Made by a program: the position numbers and the translations under genes. A stretch of DNA of 64,000 bases from Bradyrhizobium hereditatis (GTDB taxonomy: Bacteria; Pseudomonadota; Alphaproteobacteria; Rhizobiales; Xanthobacteraceae): NCBI RefSeq assembly GCF_020329435.1, contig NZ_JAGKJK010000002.1, forward strand, positions 248,001 to 312,000, read 5' to 3'. Shown piece by piece: positions 8,318 through 18,084 of the stretch. The notes beneath the pieces are model-generated. The model did no database searches. It saw only the letters and a program-made list of their open reading frames with translations, and had not been told where the DNA came from. How positions within the stretch are numbered: position 1 is the first letter of the stretch; each line of letters begins with the position of its first letter.

Positions 8318-8541
8318 GGTGGCACCCTTGCTCTTAGACTTGGGGCACAAAGTTGCCGTTATGGTGCGGCTGATTGGGGCCGCGGTCAACGAGGGAGATC
8401 GGGGGCGAGAACGGCTGAAAGGGCGAAACAACGAATCCTGGTTAAGGCGACCGCGCCCGAAACCGTGCGAGCCGCACTACTCGACAAGGCAATTTGTGGC
8501 TGCAACACTGTGATCACAACCAGAAACAAATGGAGGAAACC

Positions 8542-8985
8542 ATGAACATCGATCGCCGCCAGCTCGCCTTGCCCGTACTCGCACTTGGGCTCATGAGCGT
8601 CGTCCCGGCCTTTGCCGGTGCGGACGAAGATGCCGTCGCAAAAAACGTCGAAGCCTTCCGTGCGGCGCAGGCGGCCGGCAATGCCGAGGGGATCGCCTCA
8701 CTCTGCGCGGAAGAGCTGAGCTACAGCCACTCGAACGCCAAGGTCGATACCAAGGCGGCACTTCTCGACGGCATCGCCAAGGCCAACTACAAATGGACGT
8801 CGCTCGAATACAAGGATCCCACAATCCGCGTCGTCGGCCCGACTGCCATCGTCCGCTTCAACTTCGTCGGCGAGCAGGAGTTCACCGACGGCAAGAAGAC
8901 GCCACAGAACCTGCACATCCTCATGAACTGGCAGAAGCAGGGCAACGACTGGAAACTGCTGTCGCGGGCCGCCACCAAGCTCTGA
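8542..8985 (+). CDS. Secreted SnoaL/DUF4440-like protein
   Basis: A 147-residue protein with a signal peptide (MNIDRRQLALPVLALGLMSV, cleaved near AFA-GADE) and an NTF2/SnoaL-like alpha+beta cone domain resembling DUF4440 proteins. The start ATG has GGAGGAA five bases upstream. It is transcribed divergently from glpR. A 10-bp palindrome TGTGATCACA at 8509-8518 lies in its leader. Such proteins may be periplasmic ketosteroid-isomerase-fold enzymes or binding proteins; no substrate is evident. Confidence 0.8.
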   Translation: MNIDRRQLALPVLALGLMSVVPAFAGADEDAVAKNVEAFRAAQAAGNAEGIASLCAEELSYSHSNAKVDTKAALLDGIAKANYKWTSLEYKDPTIRVVGPTAIVRFNFVGEQEFTDGKKTPQNLHILMNWQKQGNDWKLLSRAATKL

Positions 8986-9009
8986 CCACCGAACGACCGG
9001 CGCTGGCGG

Positions 9010-9198
9010 TCATGCCGCCAGCGTCATCCCGCTGGCGAGCTGCCTGGCGGCGCGTTCGGCCTCGCGTGCATTGCGAAATATCTGTCCTTCCAGACGGTTG
9101 AAATGGTGCGAAGCGGCGAAAAACTGGTAGCCGCCGGGGGCGCGCACGATGATCCCAGCCGGCTGCGAGCCGACTTCAATAATGTAGGTGTCCGACAT
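9010..9198 (-). CDS. Small conserved-looking hypothetical protein
   Basis: A 62-residue soluble protein, starting MSDTYIIEVGSQPAGIIVRA, with no signal peptide or membrane segment. Two predicted beta strands are followed by an Ala/Arg-rich helix (NAREAERAARQL). The ATG at 9196-9198 was preferred over a longer start at 9282 because the extra residues are low-complexity. The type is familiar in rhizobial genomes but no function can be given. Confidence 0.6.
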   Translation of the reverse strand: MSDTYIIEVGSQPAGIIVRAPGGYQFFAASHHFNRLEGQIFRNAREAERAARQLASGMTLAA

Positions 9199-9341
9199 GG
9201 CCCAGCCTTTGATTTCTTCCGGGCCTACAACGGGTTGCAGCGCAAATCGTTCCGCGCTTCCACCGTTGCGCCGCAAGGCCAACCTATGTCAAAGCTGGTT
9301 CCGGAATACGGCGAATCGCTCAAATGGCTGGAGAAACTGAC

Positions 9342-9776
9342 ATGATGCCAAAATTCGCGATCTCGATGCTGGTCGCCCTTGCGGTTTGCGCACCGTTCCA
9401 GGAGGCGGCGGCGCAGGAAAGCACCCTTGGGGGCGCGCTGTTCGGCGGCGCCGCCGGCGCCATTGTTGGCGGCGCACTCGGCGGCGGCCGTGGAGCCGCG
9501 ATCGGCGCCATCGTCGGCGCAGGCACCGGGGCAGCGATCGGCGCCCAGGGCGAACCGCGGCCGGGCGGCTATCGCTGGTATCAGGGCGGCTGCTACATGG
9601 AGCAGCCGGAGGGCTGGGTCGCGGTTTCGCCGCGCTACTGCGGTGTTCAGGCGCAATACGCCCCTCCGCCGCCGCGGTATTATGACGATACGCCGCGCTG
9701 CATGCGCTCGCCGAGCTATGACCCGCGCCGTGGCACGTTCATCGGCCGCGACGGGTACGAGCGTCCCTGCCCGTAA
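9342..9776 (+). CDS. Glycine-zipper/BA14K-like envelope protein
   Basis: A 144-residue protein with a signal peptide ending near AAAQES, then a Gly/Ala-rich glycine-zipper segment (residues about 28-67, GGALFGGAAGAIVGGALGGG and repeats) likely to insert in or pack on the outer membrane, then a Tyr/Pro-rich region and a C-terminal motif SYDPRRGTFIGRDGYERPCP like BA14K family proteins. ATG at 9342 has GGAG eight bases upstream. An envelope or surface role is inferred from architecture. Confidence 0.8.
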   Translation: MMPKFAISMLVALAVCAPFQEAAAQESTLGGALFGGAAGAIVGGALGGGRGAAIGAIVGAGTGAAIGAQGEPRPGGYRWYQGGCYMEQPEGWVAVSPRYCGVQAQYAPPPPRYYDDTPRCMRSPSYDPRRGTFIGRDGYERPCP

Positions 9777-9780
9777 GCGC

Positions 9781-10209
9781 TCAGGTCTTGATAACGCCGT
9801 CCGGGGTGACCGGCTGCGGACGGCCGTTGTCGTCGATTGAAACGTAGGTGAAGTTGCCGTCGGTCACCAGGATCGACTGCAACTCCCTGCGACGCACGAC
9901 CCATGCTTCCAGATGTACCGTAATCGAGGTGCGTCCGACCCGCACCAGATTGGCGTAAACGGACACGAGATCGCCGACATAGACGGCTTTCCGGAAATTC
10001 ATCGCCTCGATCGCAACCGTCACCGTGCGCGACTTGGCGATCTTGGAAGCGAACACACCGCCGCCGATATCCATCTGGCTGAGCAGCCAGCCGCCGAAAA
10101 TATCGCCATTGGCGTTGGTATCGGCCGGCATGGCCAGCGTGCGGATGCAGAGATCGCCCCGCGGCTCGGTCTCGGTGTTGACCGGCGCGTGCACATGGGT
10201 TTCGCTCAC
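9781..10209 (-). CDS. yciA: Acyl-CoA thioesterase, YciA type
   Basis: A 142-residue hot-dog-fold thioesterase. The family motif around residues 29-50 (MPADTNANGDIFGGWLLSQM) contains the conserved Asn and Asp of the YciA/BACH group, followed by VAIEAMNFRKAVYVGDLVSV. The start is GTG at 10207-10209, overlapping the stop of the fadB-like gene by four bases (GTGA), so it is translated as the last member of the fad operon. It would release CoA from excess acyl-CoA during beta-oxidation. Confidence 0.88.
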   Translation of the reverse strand: MSETHVHAPVNTETEPRGDLCIRTLAMPADTNANGDIFGGWLLSQMDIGGGVFASKIAKSRTVTVAIEAMNFRKAVYVGDLVSVYANLVRVGRTSITVHLEAWVVRRRELQSILVTDGNFTYVSIDDNGRPQPVTPDGVIKT

Positions 10210-12299
10210 TTGAAGTTCTCCCAGCCGGCGTCGGGCGTAAACCGGCCGCCAAATTTGTCGGTCAGGGCATCCAGCGTCGAGACCACGTTCTCAACTCCGC
10301 GGGTTCGCGCATAGTTCAAGGGGCCACCACGGAACGGCGCGTAGCCGGTGCCGAAGATCATGGCGCCATCGACCACGTCGGGATTATCGACGATGCCCTC
10401 GCGCAGGCAAGCGACACAGACATTCGACATCGGCAGGATCAGCCGGTCGATCATTTCCGCTGACGGCTCCGAGATCGCCGACATGCCGCCGGTGTCGGCC
10501 TTGCCGTCCTTCCAGGTGTAAAAGCCCTTTCCGGTCTTGCGGCCGAGTTCGCCCCTGGCGACCTTCTCGCGCAACCAGGCTGGCGTCGATGGCAGCGCAG
10601 CGCCAAATTTCGAGCGCAGCATGTCGCCGACGTCGAGGCAAATGTCGAGGCCGACCTGGTCAGCAAGTTCAATCGGGCCCATCGGCATGCCGAATTTTTT
10701 CGCAGCGGCGTCGATGACAGTCTTATCGATCTTCTCGTCGAGCATCATCATCGCTTCGAGCATGTAAGGCGTCAGCGCGCGGTTGACGAGGAACCCGGGC
10801 GAGGATTTCACCGGCAGCGGCAGGCGATCGATGGCGCCGACGAAGGCGAGCGCCTGCTTCAGCAGCTCAGGCTCGGTGCCGTCATGGCTGACGACTTCGA
10901 CGAGCTGCAGGCGCGAGACCGGATTGAAGAAATGCAGTCCGAGCAGCCGCTCGGGCCTCGAGAGCGTGGTGCGCAGATCTTGCAGCGGAATGCTTGAGGT
11001 GTTGGTCGCAAGGATGGCGCCCGGCTTCATCTTCGGCTCGATGCTGGCATAGACCTTCTGCTTCAGCTCCAGCTTTTCCGGCACGGCCTCGATGATGAGA
11101 TCGGCGTTGCGGACGCCTTCGGCCTGCATATCCGGCATCAGCCGATCGAGCGCGTCCCGCACCGCGGTGCGCTTGCGCAAGATCTTGCCGTACAGATCGC
11201 CGGCGCGTTTGATCGCGCCTGCGATCGGCTCCGGCTTCATGTCGGCGAGCGTCACCCGCAAGTCCTGGCCGGCGCACCAGGCAGCGATGTCGCCGCCCAT
11301 CGCGCCCGCTCCGATGACATGGATATGCTCGATCTTGTTGCCGCTGCCGGCGAGCTTCTTCATCTGCTCGCGCAGGAAGAACACGCGGATCAGATTCTGC
11401 GCGGTCGGCGTCACCATCAACCGCGCAAACGACGCCTTCTCGGCCTTGAGCATCGCGGCGCGGTCGCCACCGTGCTTTTCCCAGAGATCGATCAGCGCGT
11501 AAGGCGCGGGATAATTCGCTTCCGGCGCAGCCTTGGCGGCCTCGCTCCTCATCCGCCCGGCGAGGAAGCTCCTGACAGGACCGAGGCTGAAAATATTGTT
11601 GAACAACCCGGGCTGCGCGCGCTTGAGACGGCCGGATACGGCGTCCTTGACCGCATTGCGCACGTGGCGCTCCTCTGTCACGGCGTCGACCAGGCCGAGC
11701 GATTTAGCCTTGCGCGCATCGATGGTCTTGCCGGTCAGCATCAGCGGCATCGCCTGGATCGGATTGACGAGCTGCGTAAAGCGCGCGGTGCCGCCAAGGC
11801 CGGGATGCAGGCCGAGCATGACCTCGGGAAAACCGAACCGCGCGTCCTCGATTGCGATCCGCATCTGGCAGGCGAGCGCGACTTCAAGACCGCCGCCGAG
11901 GCAGAAGCCGTGGATTACCGCAACGTTCGGAACGCGTAGCGCCTCGAGGCGGTCGATCACCGCATGCGCGCGGCCGATCTCGATCTCCACTGCCGCCACA
12001 TCAGTCGCGCCGCGAAAGGCGTTGACGTCGGCGCCGGCAATGAAGCCGGATTTTTTGGCGGAGCGGATGACGAGGCCCGTCGGGCGCTGGGTTTCCAGTT
12101 CTGCCAGCACCTTGTCGAGTTCTTCGATCAAGTCGGCCGAAAGCGTATTGGCGCTGGTACCCTCGCGGTCGAACAATAGCCAGGCGACGCCGTCGCTGTC
12201 GCGCGTCAGCCTGAAATTCTTGTACGGGCCATCGGCATCCGGCTTGGGCCCGAGTTCGAGCACGCGGTCGCCGAGAACGTTCATGATCTGGCTATCCAT
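10206..12299 (-). CDS. fadJ: Bifunctional enoyl-CoA hydratase / 3-hydroxyacyl-CoA dehydrogenase
   Basis: A 697-residue multifunctional beta-oxidation enzyme. The crotonase domain occupies about residues 25-220: FIAGADVNAFRG forms part of the oxyanion hole and FPEVMLGLHPGLGG carries a catalytic Glu. The NAD-binding HAD domain begins near residue 325 with GAGAMGGDIAAWCA and contains the HFFNPVSRLQLVEV region; the C-terminal HAD domain has PMGPIELADQVGLD. ATG at 12297-12299, three bases after the thiolase stop, is preferred to an upstream start. Forms a degradative pair with the adjacent thiolase. FadB or FadJ naming is not separable from sequence alone. Confidence 0.92.
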   Translation of the reverse strand: MDSQIMNVLGDRVLELGPKPDADGPYKNFRLTRDSDGVAWLLFDREGTSANTLSADLIEELDKVLAELETQRPTGLVIRSAKKSGFIAGADVNAFRGATDVAAVEIEIGRAHAVIDRLEALRVPNVAVIHGFCLGGGLEVALACQMRIAIEDARFGFPEVMLGLHPGLGGTARFTQLVNPIQAMPLMLTGKTIDARKAKSLGLVDAVTEERHVRNAVKDAVSGRLKRAQPGLFNNIFSLGPVRSFLAGRMRSEAAKAAPEANYPAPYALIDLWEKHGGDRAAMLKAEKASFARLMVTPTAQNLIRVFFLREQMKKLAGSGNKIEHIHVIGAGAMGGDIAAWCAGQDLRVTLADMKPEPIAGAIKRAGDLYGKILRKRTAVRDALDRLMPDMQAEGVRNADLIIEAVPEKLELKQKVYASIEPKMKPGAILATNTSSIPLQDLRTTLSRPERLLGLHFFNPVSRLQLVEVVSHDGTEPELLKQALAFVGAIDRLPLPVKSSPGFLVNRALTPYMLEAMMMLDEKIDKTVIDAAAKKFGMPMGPIELADQVGLDICLDVGDMLRSKFGAALPSTPAWLREKVARGELGRKTGKGFYTWKDGKADTGGMSAISEPSAEMIDRLILPMSNVCVACLREGIVDNPDVVDGAMIFGTGYAPFRGGPLNYARTRGVENVVSTLDALTDKFGGRFTPDAGWENFK

Positions 12300-12301
12300 G
12301 C

Positions 12302-13585
12302 TCACACCGTCTCTATCAGCATCGCGCCGCCCTGCCCGCCACCGATACATTCGGTGGCGATGCCGCGCCTTGTGCCCAACCGTTTCATGGCGTTGACGAG
12401 GTGCAGAACGATGCGGTTGCCGCTGCAGCCCACGGGATGGCCGAGGCTGATCGCGCCGCCGTCGACGTTCAATTTGCTCTGGTCAAGTTCGCCGGCCGCA
12501 CTGTCGAGACCGAGAATCTCCTTGCAGAATTTCTCGTCTTTCCAGGCGGCAAGGCAGCCCAGCACCTGGGTGGCGAACGCTTCGTTTAGCTCCCAGGTCT
12601 CGATATCGGCGAGGGTCAGCTCGTTGCGCTTCAAAAGCTCCGTCGCCGACAGCACCGGCCCCAGGCCCATGATGCCGGGATCGAGCGCGGACCATTGGCT
12701 GTCGAGGATCGCCGCCTTGGGCGTCAGCCCGTGTTTAGCAACGGCCTCTTCGGAAGCCAGGATCACCCATGACGCGCCGTCGGTGATCTGCGAGGAATTG
12801 CCTGCGGTGACCTTGCCCCAGGGGCGCTCGAACACCGGCTTCAGCTTTGCCAGCGACTCCGGCGTCGAATCCGGCCGCACGCCGTCATCGTGATCGTAGA
12901 ACTTGCCGTCGCGGGCGAACGCGGTCTCGACCTCGCCCTTGAGCCAGCCTTCGGATTGCGCTTTCGCCAGCCGCCGGTGGCTCTCGGCGGCGTAAGCATC
13001 CGACTGCGCGCGCGTGACGCCGAAGAGATGTCCGACCACCTCAGCGGTCTGGCCCATGTTGAGTTCGGTGATGGGATCAGTGAGCCCACGCTCCAGCCCG
13101 ATGATCGGCTTGAAATAGCCGGGCTTCACTTTCAGCGCGGCCATGATCTTGGCGCCGATGCCCTTGGCGCTGGCAAGACCAGCGAACCAGCGGACGCCTT
13201 GTTGCGGCCAGACCAGCGGCGCATGGCTCAGCGCTTCGGCGCCGCCGGCCAGGATCAGATCGGAGATGCCTTCGCGGATGTAGCGGTAACCCGTATCGAT
13301 CGACTGCATGCCGGAGCCGCAATTGATCTGCATGGTGAAGGCGACCATTTTCTCACCCATGCCGAGCCGCAGCGCGGCGACGCGGGCCGGATTCATCTCG
13401 TCGGCAATGACATTGACGCAGCCGAGGATCACCTGATCGAAGGCATCTGGCGCGAAAGGCTGCCGCGCCAATAGCGGCCGGCCGCATTGCACGGCAAGAT
13501 CGACCGGCGTGAACGGGCCGGGACCGGAGCGCGCTTTCAGGAACGGCGTCCGGCTGCCATCGACGATAAAGACCGGTCTTGCCAT
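12302..13585 (-). CDS. fadI: Acetyl-CoA C-acyltransferase (thiolase)
   Basis: A 427-residue thiolase that cleaves 3-ketoacyl-CoA. The nucleophile region QINCGSGMQSIDTGY near residue 85-100 contains the acyl-accepting Cys; the C-terminal NVDGGAISLGHPVGCSGNRI and CIGGGQGGAMLIE carry the catalytic His and Cys. The length suits FadI-type long-chain thiolases. The start overlaps the fadE stop by one base (TGATG). It supplies the third activity of the fad operon. Confidence 0.92.
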   Translation of the reverse strand: MARPVFIVDGSRTPFLKARSGPGPFTPVDLAVQCGRPLLARQPFAPDAFDQVILGCVNVIADEMNPARVAALRLGMGEKMVAFTMQINCGSGMQSIDTGYRYIREGISDLILAGGAEALSHAPLVWPQQGVRWFAGLASAKGIGAKIMAALKVKPGYFKPIIGLERGLTDPITELNMGQTAEVVGHLFGVTRAQSDAYAAESHRRLAKAQSEGWLKGEVETAFARDGKFYDHDDGVRPDSTPESLAKLKPVFERPWGKVTAGNSSQITDGASWVILASEEAVAKHGLTPKAAILDSQWSALDPGIMGLGPVLSATELLKRNELTLADIETWELNEAFATQVLGCLAAWKDEKFCKEILGLDSAAGELDQSKLNVDGGAISLGHPVGCSGNRIVLHLVNAMKRLGTRRGIATECIGGGQGGAMLIETV

Positions 13586-15852
13586 CAGCTTGCCGCCCTC
13601 TGCTCACCCAGTTCCTGGAAGAACTGATGCACGTCGGCGTCCTTTCTGTAAATCGGCGACAATGCCTCAGGCGCGAAATCATCGACCTCGATCACCTTGG
13701 CAACGGCCTCATGCGCGGCCTGAAGCTTCTCGCCATCAGCCTGGGTGATGACGCCCTTTTTCACCGCTTCATTCCAGTCATGCAGCCGCGCGGCACGCAT
13801 GGTCCTGGCGATGTTCTCGATCTCGGCCACTAGGCGGAAAGCCTTCTCCAGCCGTGCGATGCCGCCATCATCATCGACAGCGGCAAGGTCCGGCGTGAGC
13901 CGGTCGCGCGCCGCCGACGGCTCCAGCACGAGTTCGGCGCATTGATGCACGACGCGGTCGGATGGGCCGGTTACCTTTGCGCCGAACGGCTGGATCAGGA
14001 ATTTGAGGATGACAGCTACAAACCGGTTCGGCAAATTGGCGAGGATTTCTGCAAAGCGATTTTCGATTGTGCGGAAACCACTTGCCATGCACCATTCAAG
14101 CGCAGCGAAATCTTCTCGCTGCCGGCCCTCGTCCTGCCAGCGCTTCAGCGCAGCCGACAACAGATAGAGTTCGGACAGGATATCGCCAAACCGCGCCGAG
14201 AGCATTTCCTTGCGCTTGAGCGCGCCGCCGAGCGTGAGCAGCGCCATGTCCGCGCACAGCGCAAATGCAGACGAGTAGCGCGAGAGCTGGCGATAGAACC
14301 GCGTCGCCTCCCCGGCATCGGGCGCCGGTGCGAACAGGCCGCCGGTCCAGCTACGGCTCCAGGCTCGGAACATGGTTTTGAAGCTGTGGCCGACATGGCT
14401 CCAGAACGCCCTGTCAAAGGCATCTAGGCCTTTTGTGCGGTCCGCTTCACCCAACGCATTCATTTCGTCCAGCAGGAATGGATGCGCGCGGATCGCGCCT
14501 TGGCCGAACACGATAAGATTTCGCGTGAGGATATTGGCGCCCTCGACGGTGATGCCGACCGGCACCGCACGATAGAGGCTGCCCATGTAATTCTGCGGCC
14601 CGTCGATGACAGCCTTGCCGCCATGGATGTCCATGGCGTCGTCGATCACGATCCGCATCCGCTCGGTGGCGTGCAGCTTCATGATTCCGGAAATGACGGC
14701 GGGATGATGCCCTTGATTGAGCGCCGCGCAGGTCAGCCGGCGCGCGGCGTCGAGCAGATAGGCGGTGCCTGCGATGCGGGCGAGCGGCTCCTCAATGCCT
14801 TCGAACTTGCTAATGGAAATGCCGAACTGCTCGCGGATGCGGGCATAGGCGCCAGTGGTGCGCGCCGCATAGGCCGCACCTGCGGCAGAGAGCGAAGGCA
14901 GCGAGATGCCGCGGCCAGCGGCGAGCGCCGTCATCAACATCTTCCAGCCTTGTCCAAGACGCTCCTGGCCGCCGATGATGTAGTCCATCGGGATAAAGAC
15001 ATCGCGGCCCCAGTTCGGGCCATTCTGGAAAACCTGCATCGCCGGCAGATGGCGGCGGCCGATGTCGACGCCGGGCAGATGGGTCGGGACCAAGGCGACC
15101 GTGATGCCGAGTTCCTCCTGCTGACCCACGAGATGATCGGGGTCATAGGCCTTGAAGGCCAGACCGAGCAGCGTCGCCACGGGTCCCAGCGTGATGTAGC
15201 GCTTGTGCCAGTTCAGCCGCAGGCCGAGCACTTCGCGGCCCTCGAAATCGCCCTTGCAGATGATGCCGGTGTCGACCATCGAGGCGGCATCCGAGCCCGC
15301 TTCCGGGCTGGTCAGGCCGAAGCAGGGAATGTCGCGGCCATCGGCAAGGCGCGGCAGCCATTTGTCCTGTTGCTCTTTGGTGCCGAAGCGCATCAGGAGT
15401 TCGCCAGGTCCGAGCGAGTTCGGCACCATCACGGTGACAGCCGCGGTCAGCGAACGCGAGGAAAGTTTCCGCACCACTTCCGAATGCGCATAGGGCGAGA
15501 AGCCAAGCCCGCCAAACTGCTTTGGGATGATCATGCCGAAGAATTTGTGGCGCTTGATGAAGGACCATGCCTCGGGTGGCAGATCGCGCCATTCCCAATT
15601 GATCTTCCACTCGTCGAGCATGGCGCAGAGCTCGTCGACGGGGCCGTTGAGAAAGGCCTTTTCTTCGTCGGTCAAAGTGGCCGGCGCGACGGCCAGCAAT
15701 TTCGACCAGTCGGGATTGCCGGTGAAGAGGTCGGCGTCCCACCAGACGTCGCCCGCCTCCAGCGCCTCGCGCTCGGTGTCGGACATCGCCGGCATGGCGC
15801 CGCGCGCGAACGCGAAGATCGGCTTGCTGATGAAATCGCGGCGGAAGCTCAT
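13585..15852 (-). CDS. fadE: Long-chain acyl-CoA dehydrogenase, FadE type
   Basis: A 755-residue FadE-type flavoprotein for the first step of beta-oxidation, longer than the classical 390-residue acyl-CoA dehydrogenases because of a C-terminal FadE (DUF1974-like) extension. The core shows PEAGSDAASMVDTGIICKGD near residue 195, a flavin/substrate region, and MDIHGGKAVIDGPQNYMGSL in the C-terminal helical domain. ATG at 15850-15852 has a near-perfect AGGAGG upstream. It is the first gene of the fadE-fadI-fadJ-yciA operon, each junction overlapping or within three bases. Confidence 0.92.
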   Translation of the reverse strand: MSFRRDFISKPIFAFARGAMPAMSDTEREALEAGDVWWDADLFTGNPDWSKLLAVAPATLTDEEKAFLNGPVDELCAMLDEWKINWEWRDLPPEAWSFIKRHKFFGMIIPKQFGGLGFSPYAHSEVVRKLSSRSLTAAVTVMVPNSLGPGELLMRFGTKEQQDKWLPRLADGRDIPCFGLTSPEAGSDAASMVDTGIICKGDFEGREVLGLRLNWHKRYITLGPVATLLGLAFKAYDPDHLVGQQEELGITVALVPTHLPGVDIGRRHLPAMQVFQNGPNWGRDVFIPMDYIIGGQERLGQGWKMLMTALAAGRGISLPSLSAAGAAYAARTTGAYARIREQFGISISKFEGIEEPLARIAGTAYLLDAARRLTCAALNQGHHPAVISGIMKLHATERMRIVIDDAMDIHGGKAVIDGPQNYMGSLYRAVPVGITVEGANILTRNLIVFGQGAIRAHPFLLDEMNALGEADRTKGLDAFDRAFWSHVGHSFKTMFRAWSRSWTGGLFAPAPDAGEATRFYRQLSRYSSAFALCADMALLTLGGALKRKEMLSARFGDILSELYLLSAALKRWQDEGRQREDFAALEWCMASGFRTIENRFAEILANLPNRFVAVILKFLIQPFGAKVTGPSDRVVHQCAELVLEPSAARDRLTPDLAAVDDDGGIARLEKAFRLVAEIENIARTMRAARLHDWNEAVKKGVITQADGEKLQAAHEAVAKVIEVDDFAPEALSPIYRKDADVHQFFQELGEQRAAS

Positions 15853-16101
15853 GGCGACCTCCTCATGATCGGGGCGCGACGTCACGCCTCACCTGTGCCA
15901 AACGCTGATATATTCTAGCTGAAAAGCGCGGGATTCGGGGCAGTTCGCGCCGGGAATGAAGCGAAATTGATAAACCGGAATATAACGACAGAAGTCCCCG
16001 GCCGTTCCAGTACGGTTGCACTATCCGGCATTTGAGGACGGGCGGTTGAGAGCGAGACGCACGACACGCGGTTCGTGCGGCTCGCCCTGCGCGGCAATGG
16101 T

Positions 16102-16368
16102 CTACGAATAGCGCTTACCGCGTCGTCGTTCGTTCGGAACGAACACAGCGAACACTTCTCTGACGCGAACGGCAGGCGTGACGTCGCGAGTAAAGCGTAC
16201 TTCCGCTGTCGTGGAAGTTTCTTCCACCCGAGGCGCGTAGAGCGCACTCTCGTACAGCGAACCGTCAAACCGCAGATTGCTGTCGTCGTCAGTGAGGTAA
16301 GCGTTTGAAACAATCAAAAATACGAGCAGCGTCGATCCAACGGCGGTAAAGTATTTGAAAATGGACAT
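16102..16368 (-). CDS. Small single-pass membrane/exported protein
   Basis: An 88-residue protein beginning MSIFKYFTAVGSTLLVFLIV, an N-terminal signal anchor, then a polar charged part with an Arg-rich tail. GGGAGG lies about 14 bases upstream of the ATG, and the open frame upstream of it looks non-coding. Proteins with this MSIFKYF-type N-terminus are common small rhizobial proteins; function unknown. The 248 bases between it and fadE show no gene. Confidence 0.65.
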   Translation of the reverse strand: MSIFKYFTAVGSTLLVFLIVSNAYLTDDDSNLRFDGSLYESALYAPRVEETSTTAEVRFTRDVTPAVRVREVFAVFVPNERRRGKRYS

Positions 16369-16575
16369 TGATGGACGAGCCTCCCTTCTTGCAAGGGAGC
16401 GTGATCGCTCGCCATAAAGGCTCGGTTTAAGCCCGTCCAGCTTTTGCCGGATCGGTTTTTCGCGGGTTGTCAGTTTGCGACAAATTTTAATGAAAGCTGG
16501 CGCGACGGGCTGCAAAGCAATGAAGCGCCGGCGGTTCATGCGGGCGCTTCTACTTATCGCGCGAAGCAGAGGCCG

Positions 16576-17817
16576 CTAACCAGGCCCTGCCCCTTGCGTG
16601 GCCGTATATACGGCGTAAAGCGACTGACTCGCAGCCATGAACAGACGGTTACGCTTGGGGCCGCCGAAGCAGACGTTACCGCACACCTCGGGCAGACGAA
16701 TGCGGCCGAGCAGCTTGCCCTCCGGCGAGAACACTATCACGCCGCTATAGCCAACCGCGCGGCCGGCGTTGCTCGAACACCACAGGTTTCCATTGACGTC
16801 GCAGCGCAGGCCATCGGGTCCGCATTTCACACCATCGATCATGCAATCGCTGAAGCGCTTGTGGTTGGAGAGTTTGTTATCGGTCCCGACATCGAACACG
16901 AATATCTCACCCTTGCCACCCGGACCGGTATCGCCCGGTCCCTTGCCGGTGGAGGCGACATACAGCTTCTTGTAATCGGGCGAGAAGCAGAGGCCGTTGG
17001 GATCGGGCACCTGCTCTTCCGTCACCACGAGGTCGATACGGCCGGACGGATCGATACGATAGCAATTGGTCGGCAATTCGCGCCTGCCCGGCACGAACCC
17101 GGCCGGCTGACCAATCCGCGGGTTGAGCTTGCCGCTGAGATTGCTCGGGCCGCCGGCGACGTCCGGCTCACCCTCATAGAGCATGCCACCATAGGGCGGG
17201 TCGGTGAACCAGTAGCTGCCGTCCGGATGCGCGACGACGTCGTTGGGAGAATTGAGCTTCTTGCCGTTGTAGGAATCAGCCAGCACGGTCGCGGTGCCGT
17301 CGTGTTCATAGCGCACGACGCGCCGGGTGAGATGTTCGCACGAAAGCTGCCGTCCCTGGAAGTCGAACGAGTTGCCGTTCGAGTTATTGGAGGGCGCGCG
17401 GAAGACGCTGACGTGGCCGTCATCCTCCGACCATCGCATCTGCCTGTTGTTGGGGATGTCGCTCCACAGGAGATAACGTCCTTGCGAACTCCAGGCCGGG
17501 CCTTCGGCCCACAACAGGCCGGTATGGAGACGCTTGATCGCGGTGTTGGGCTGGGCGAGATCGTTGAAGGAAGGATCGACGGCGATGATGTCGGGGTCCC
17601 AGAAGTAGGTGGTCGGCGCGCCGCGCGGACTGAAATCGCGCGGCGGGCTGGTCACTGTGGAGGGAGGCGCCACCGGGCCGCTCTGGGCCAGCGCGCTGCT
17701 CACTCCCGCCACGGTGGCGCCGGCGCAGGCGGCCAGGCCATGGACAAGCGTTCGTCGGGAAATCGTGACTTCTGGATCAAGCTGCTGTTCTGGATCGCGC
17801 CGCTCTTGGCGTATCAT
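16576..17817 (-). CDS. Exported SMP-30/gluconolactonase-type protein
   Basis: A 413-residue six-bladed beta-propeller of the SMP-30/gluconolactonase/LRE family. A twin-arginine-like signal ISRRTLVHGLAACAG runs from about residue 18 and ends near SSALA. Metal-site candidates are EGPAWS (Glu after the first blade), LNSPNDVVAHPDGSYWFTDP with the Asn and Asp, and PDPNGLCFSPD. The ATG at 17815-17817 follows GGGAGGATGCG. Periplasmic lactone hydrolysis is likely; the substrate is not evident. Upstream residues in the longer open frame are not homologous. Confidence 0.85.
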   Translation of the reverse strand: MIRQERRDPEQQLDPEVTISRRTLVHGLAACAGATVAGVSSALAQSGPVAPPSTVTSPPRDFSPRGAPTTYFWDPDIIAVDPSFNDLAQPNTAIKRLHTGLLWAEGPAWSSQGRYLLWSDIPNNRQMRWSEDDGHVSVFRAPSNNSNGNSFDFQGRQLSCEHLTRRVVRYEHDGTATVLADSYNGKKLNSPNDVVAHPDGSYWFTDPPYGGMLYEGEPDVAGGPSNLSGKLNPRIGQPAGFVPGRRELPTNCYRIDPSGRIDLVVTEEQVPDPNGLCFSPDYKKLYVASTGKGPGDTGPGGKGEIFVFDVGTDNKLSNHKRFSDCMIDGVKCGPDGLRCDVNGNLWCSSNAGRAVGYSGVIVFSPEGKLLGRIRLPEVCGNVCFGGPKRNRLFMAASQSLYAVYTATQGAGPG

Positions 17818-18084
17818 CGCATCCTCCCAATATGTTCGCCGGCCGTTGACCCGGCCTGGCAACTCAAGGTTAATCCGGACGGCGTCCGGTTGCGAGCCGC
17901 TTTTCAATTCAGCCCGCGCCTCAAGCTCGCGGTGGAGAATGGCATTGCCTCGTCCAACGCCTGAGGTGTCGCGACACTTCCACATTGCGGCGATTGCCCA
18001 CGTGGCGACCAGGTAGCTGACATGCTAATCTTTCGCCGGTCGTCAGTTCTTCGGCAAATCAATCAGTCCGCGGGCAAACCAAAA

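Noticed and set aside
15915..16313. Minus-strand small gene between fadE and the small membrane protein
   Set aside because: It overlaps the better-supported 16102-16368 gene in another frame and has Arg/Ser/Thr-rich random composition.
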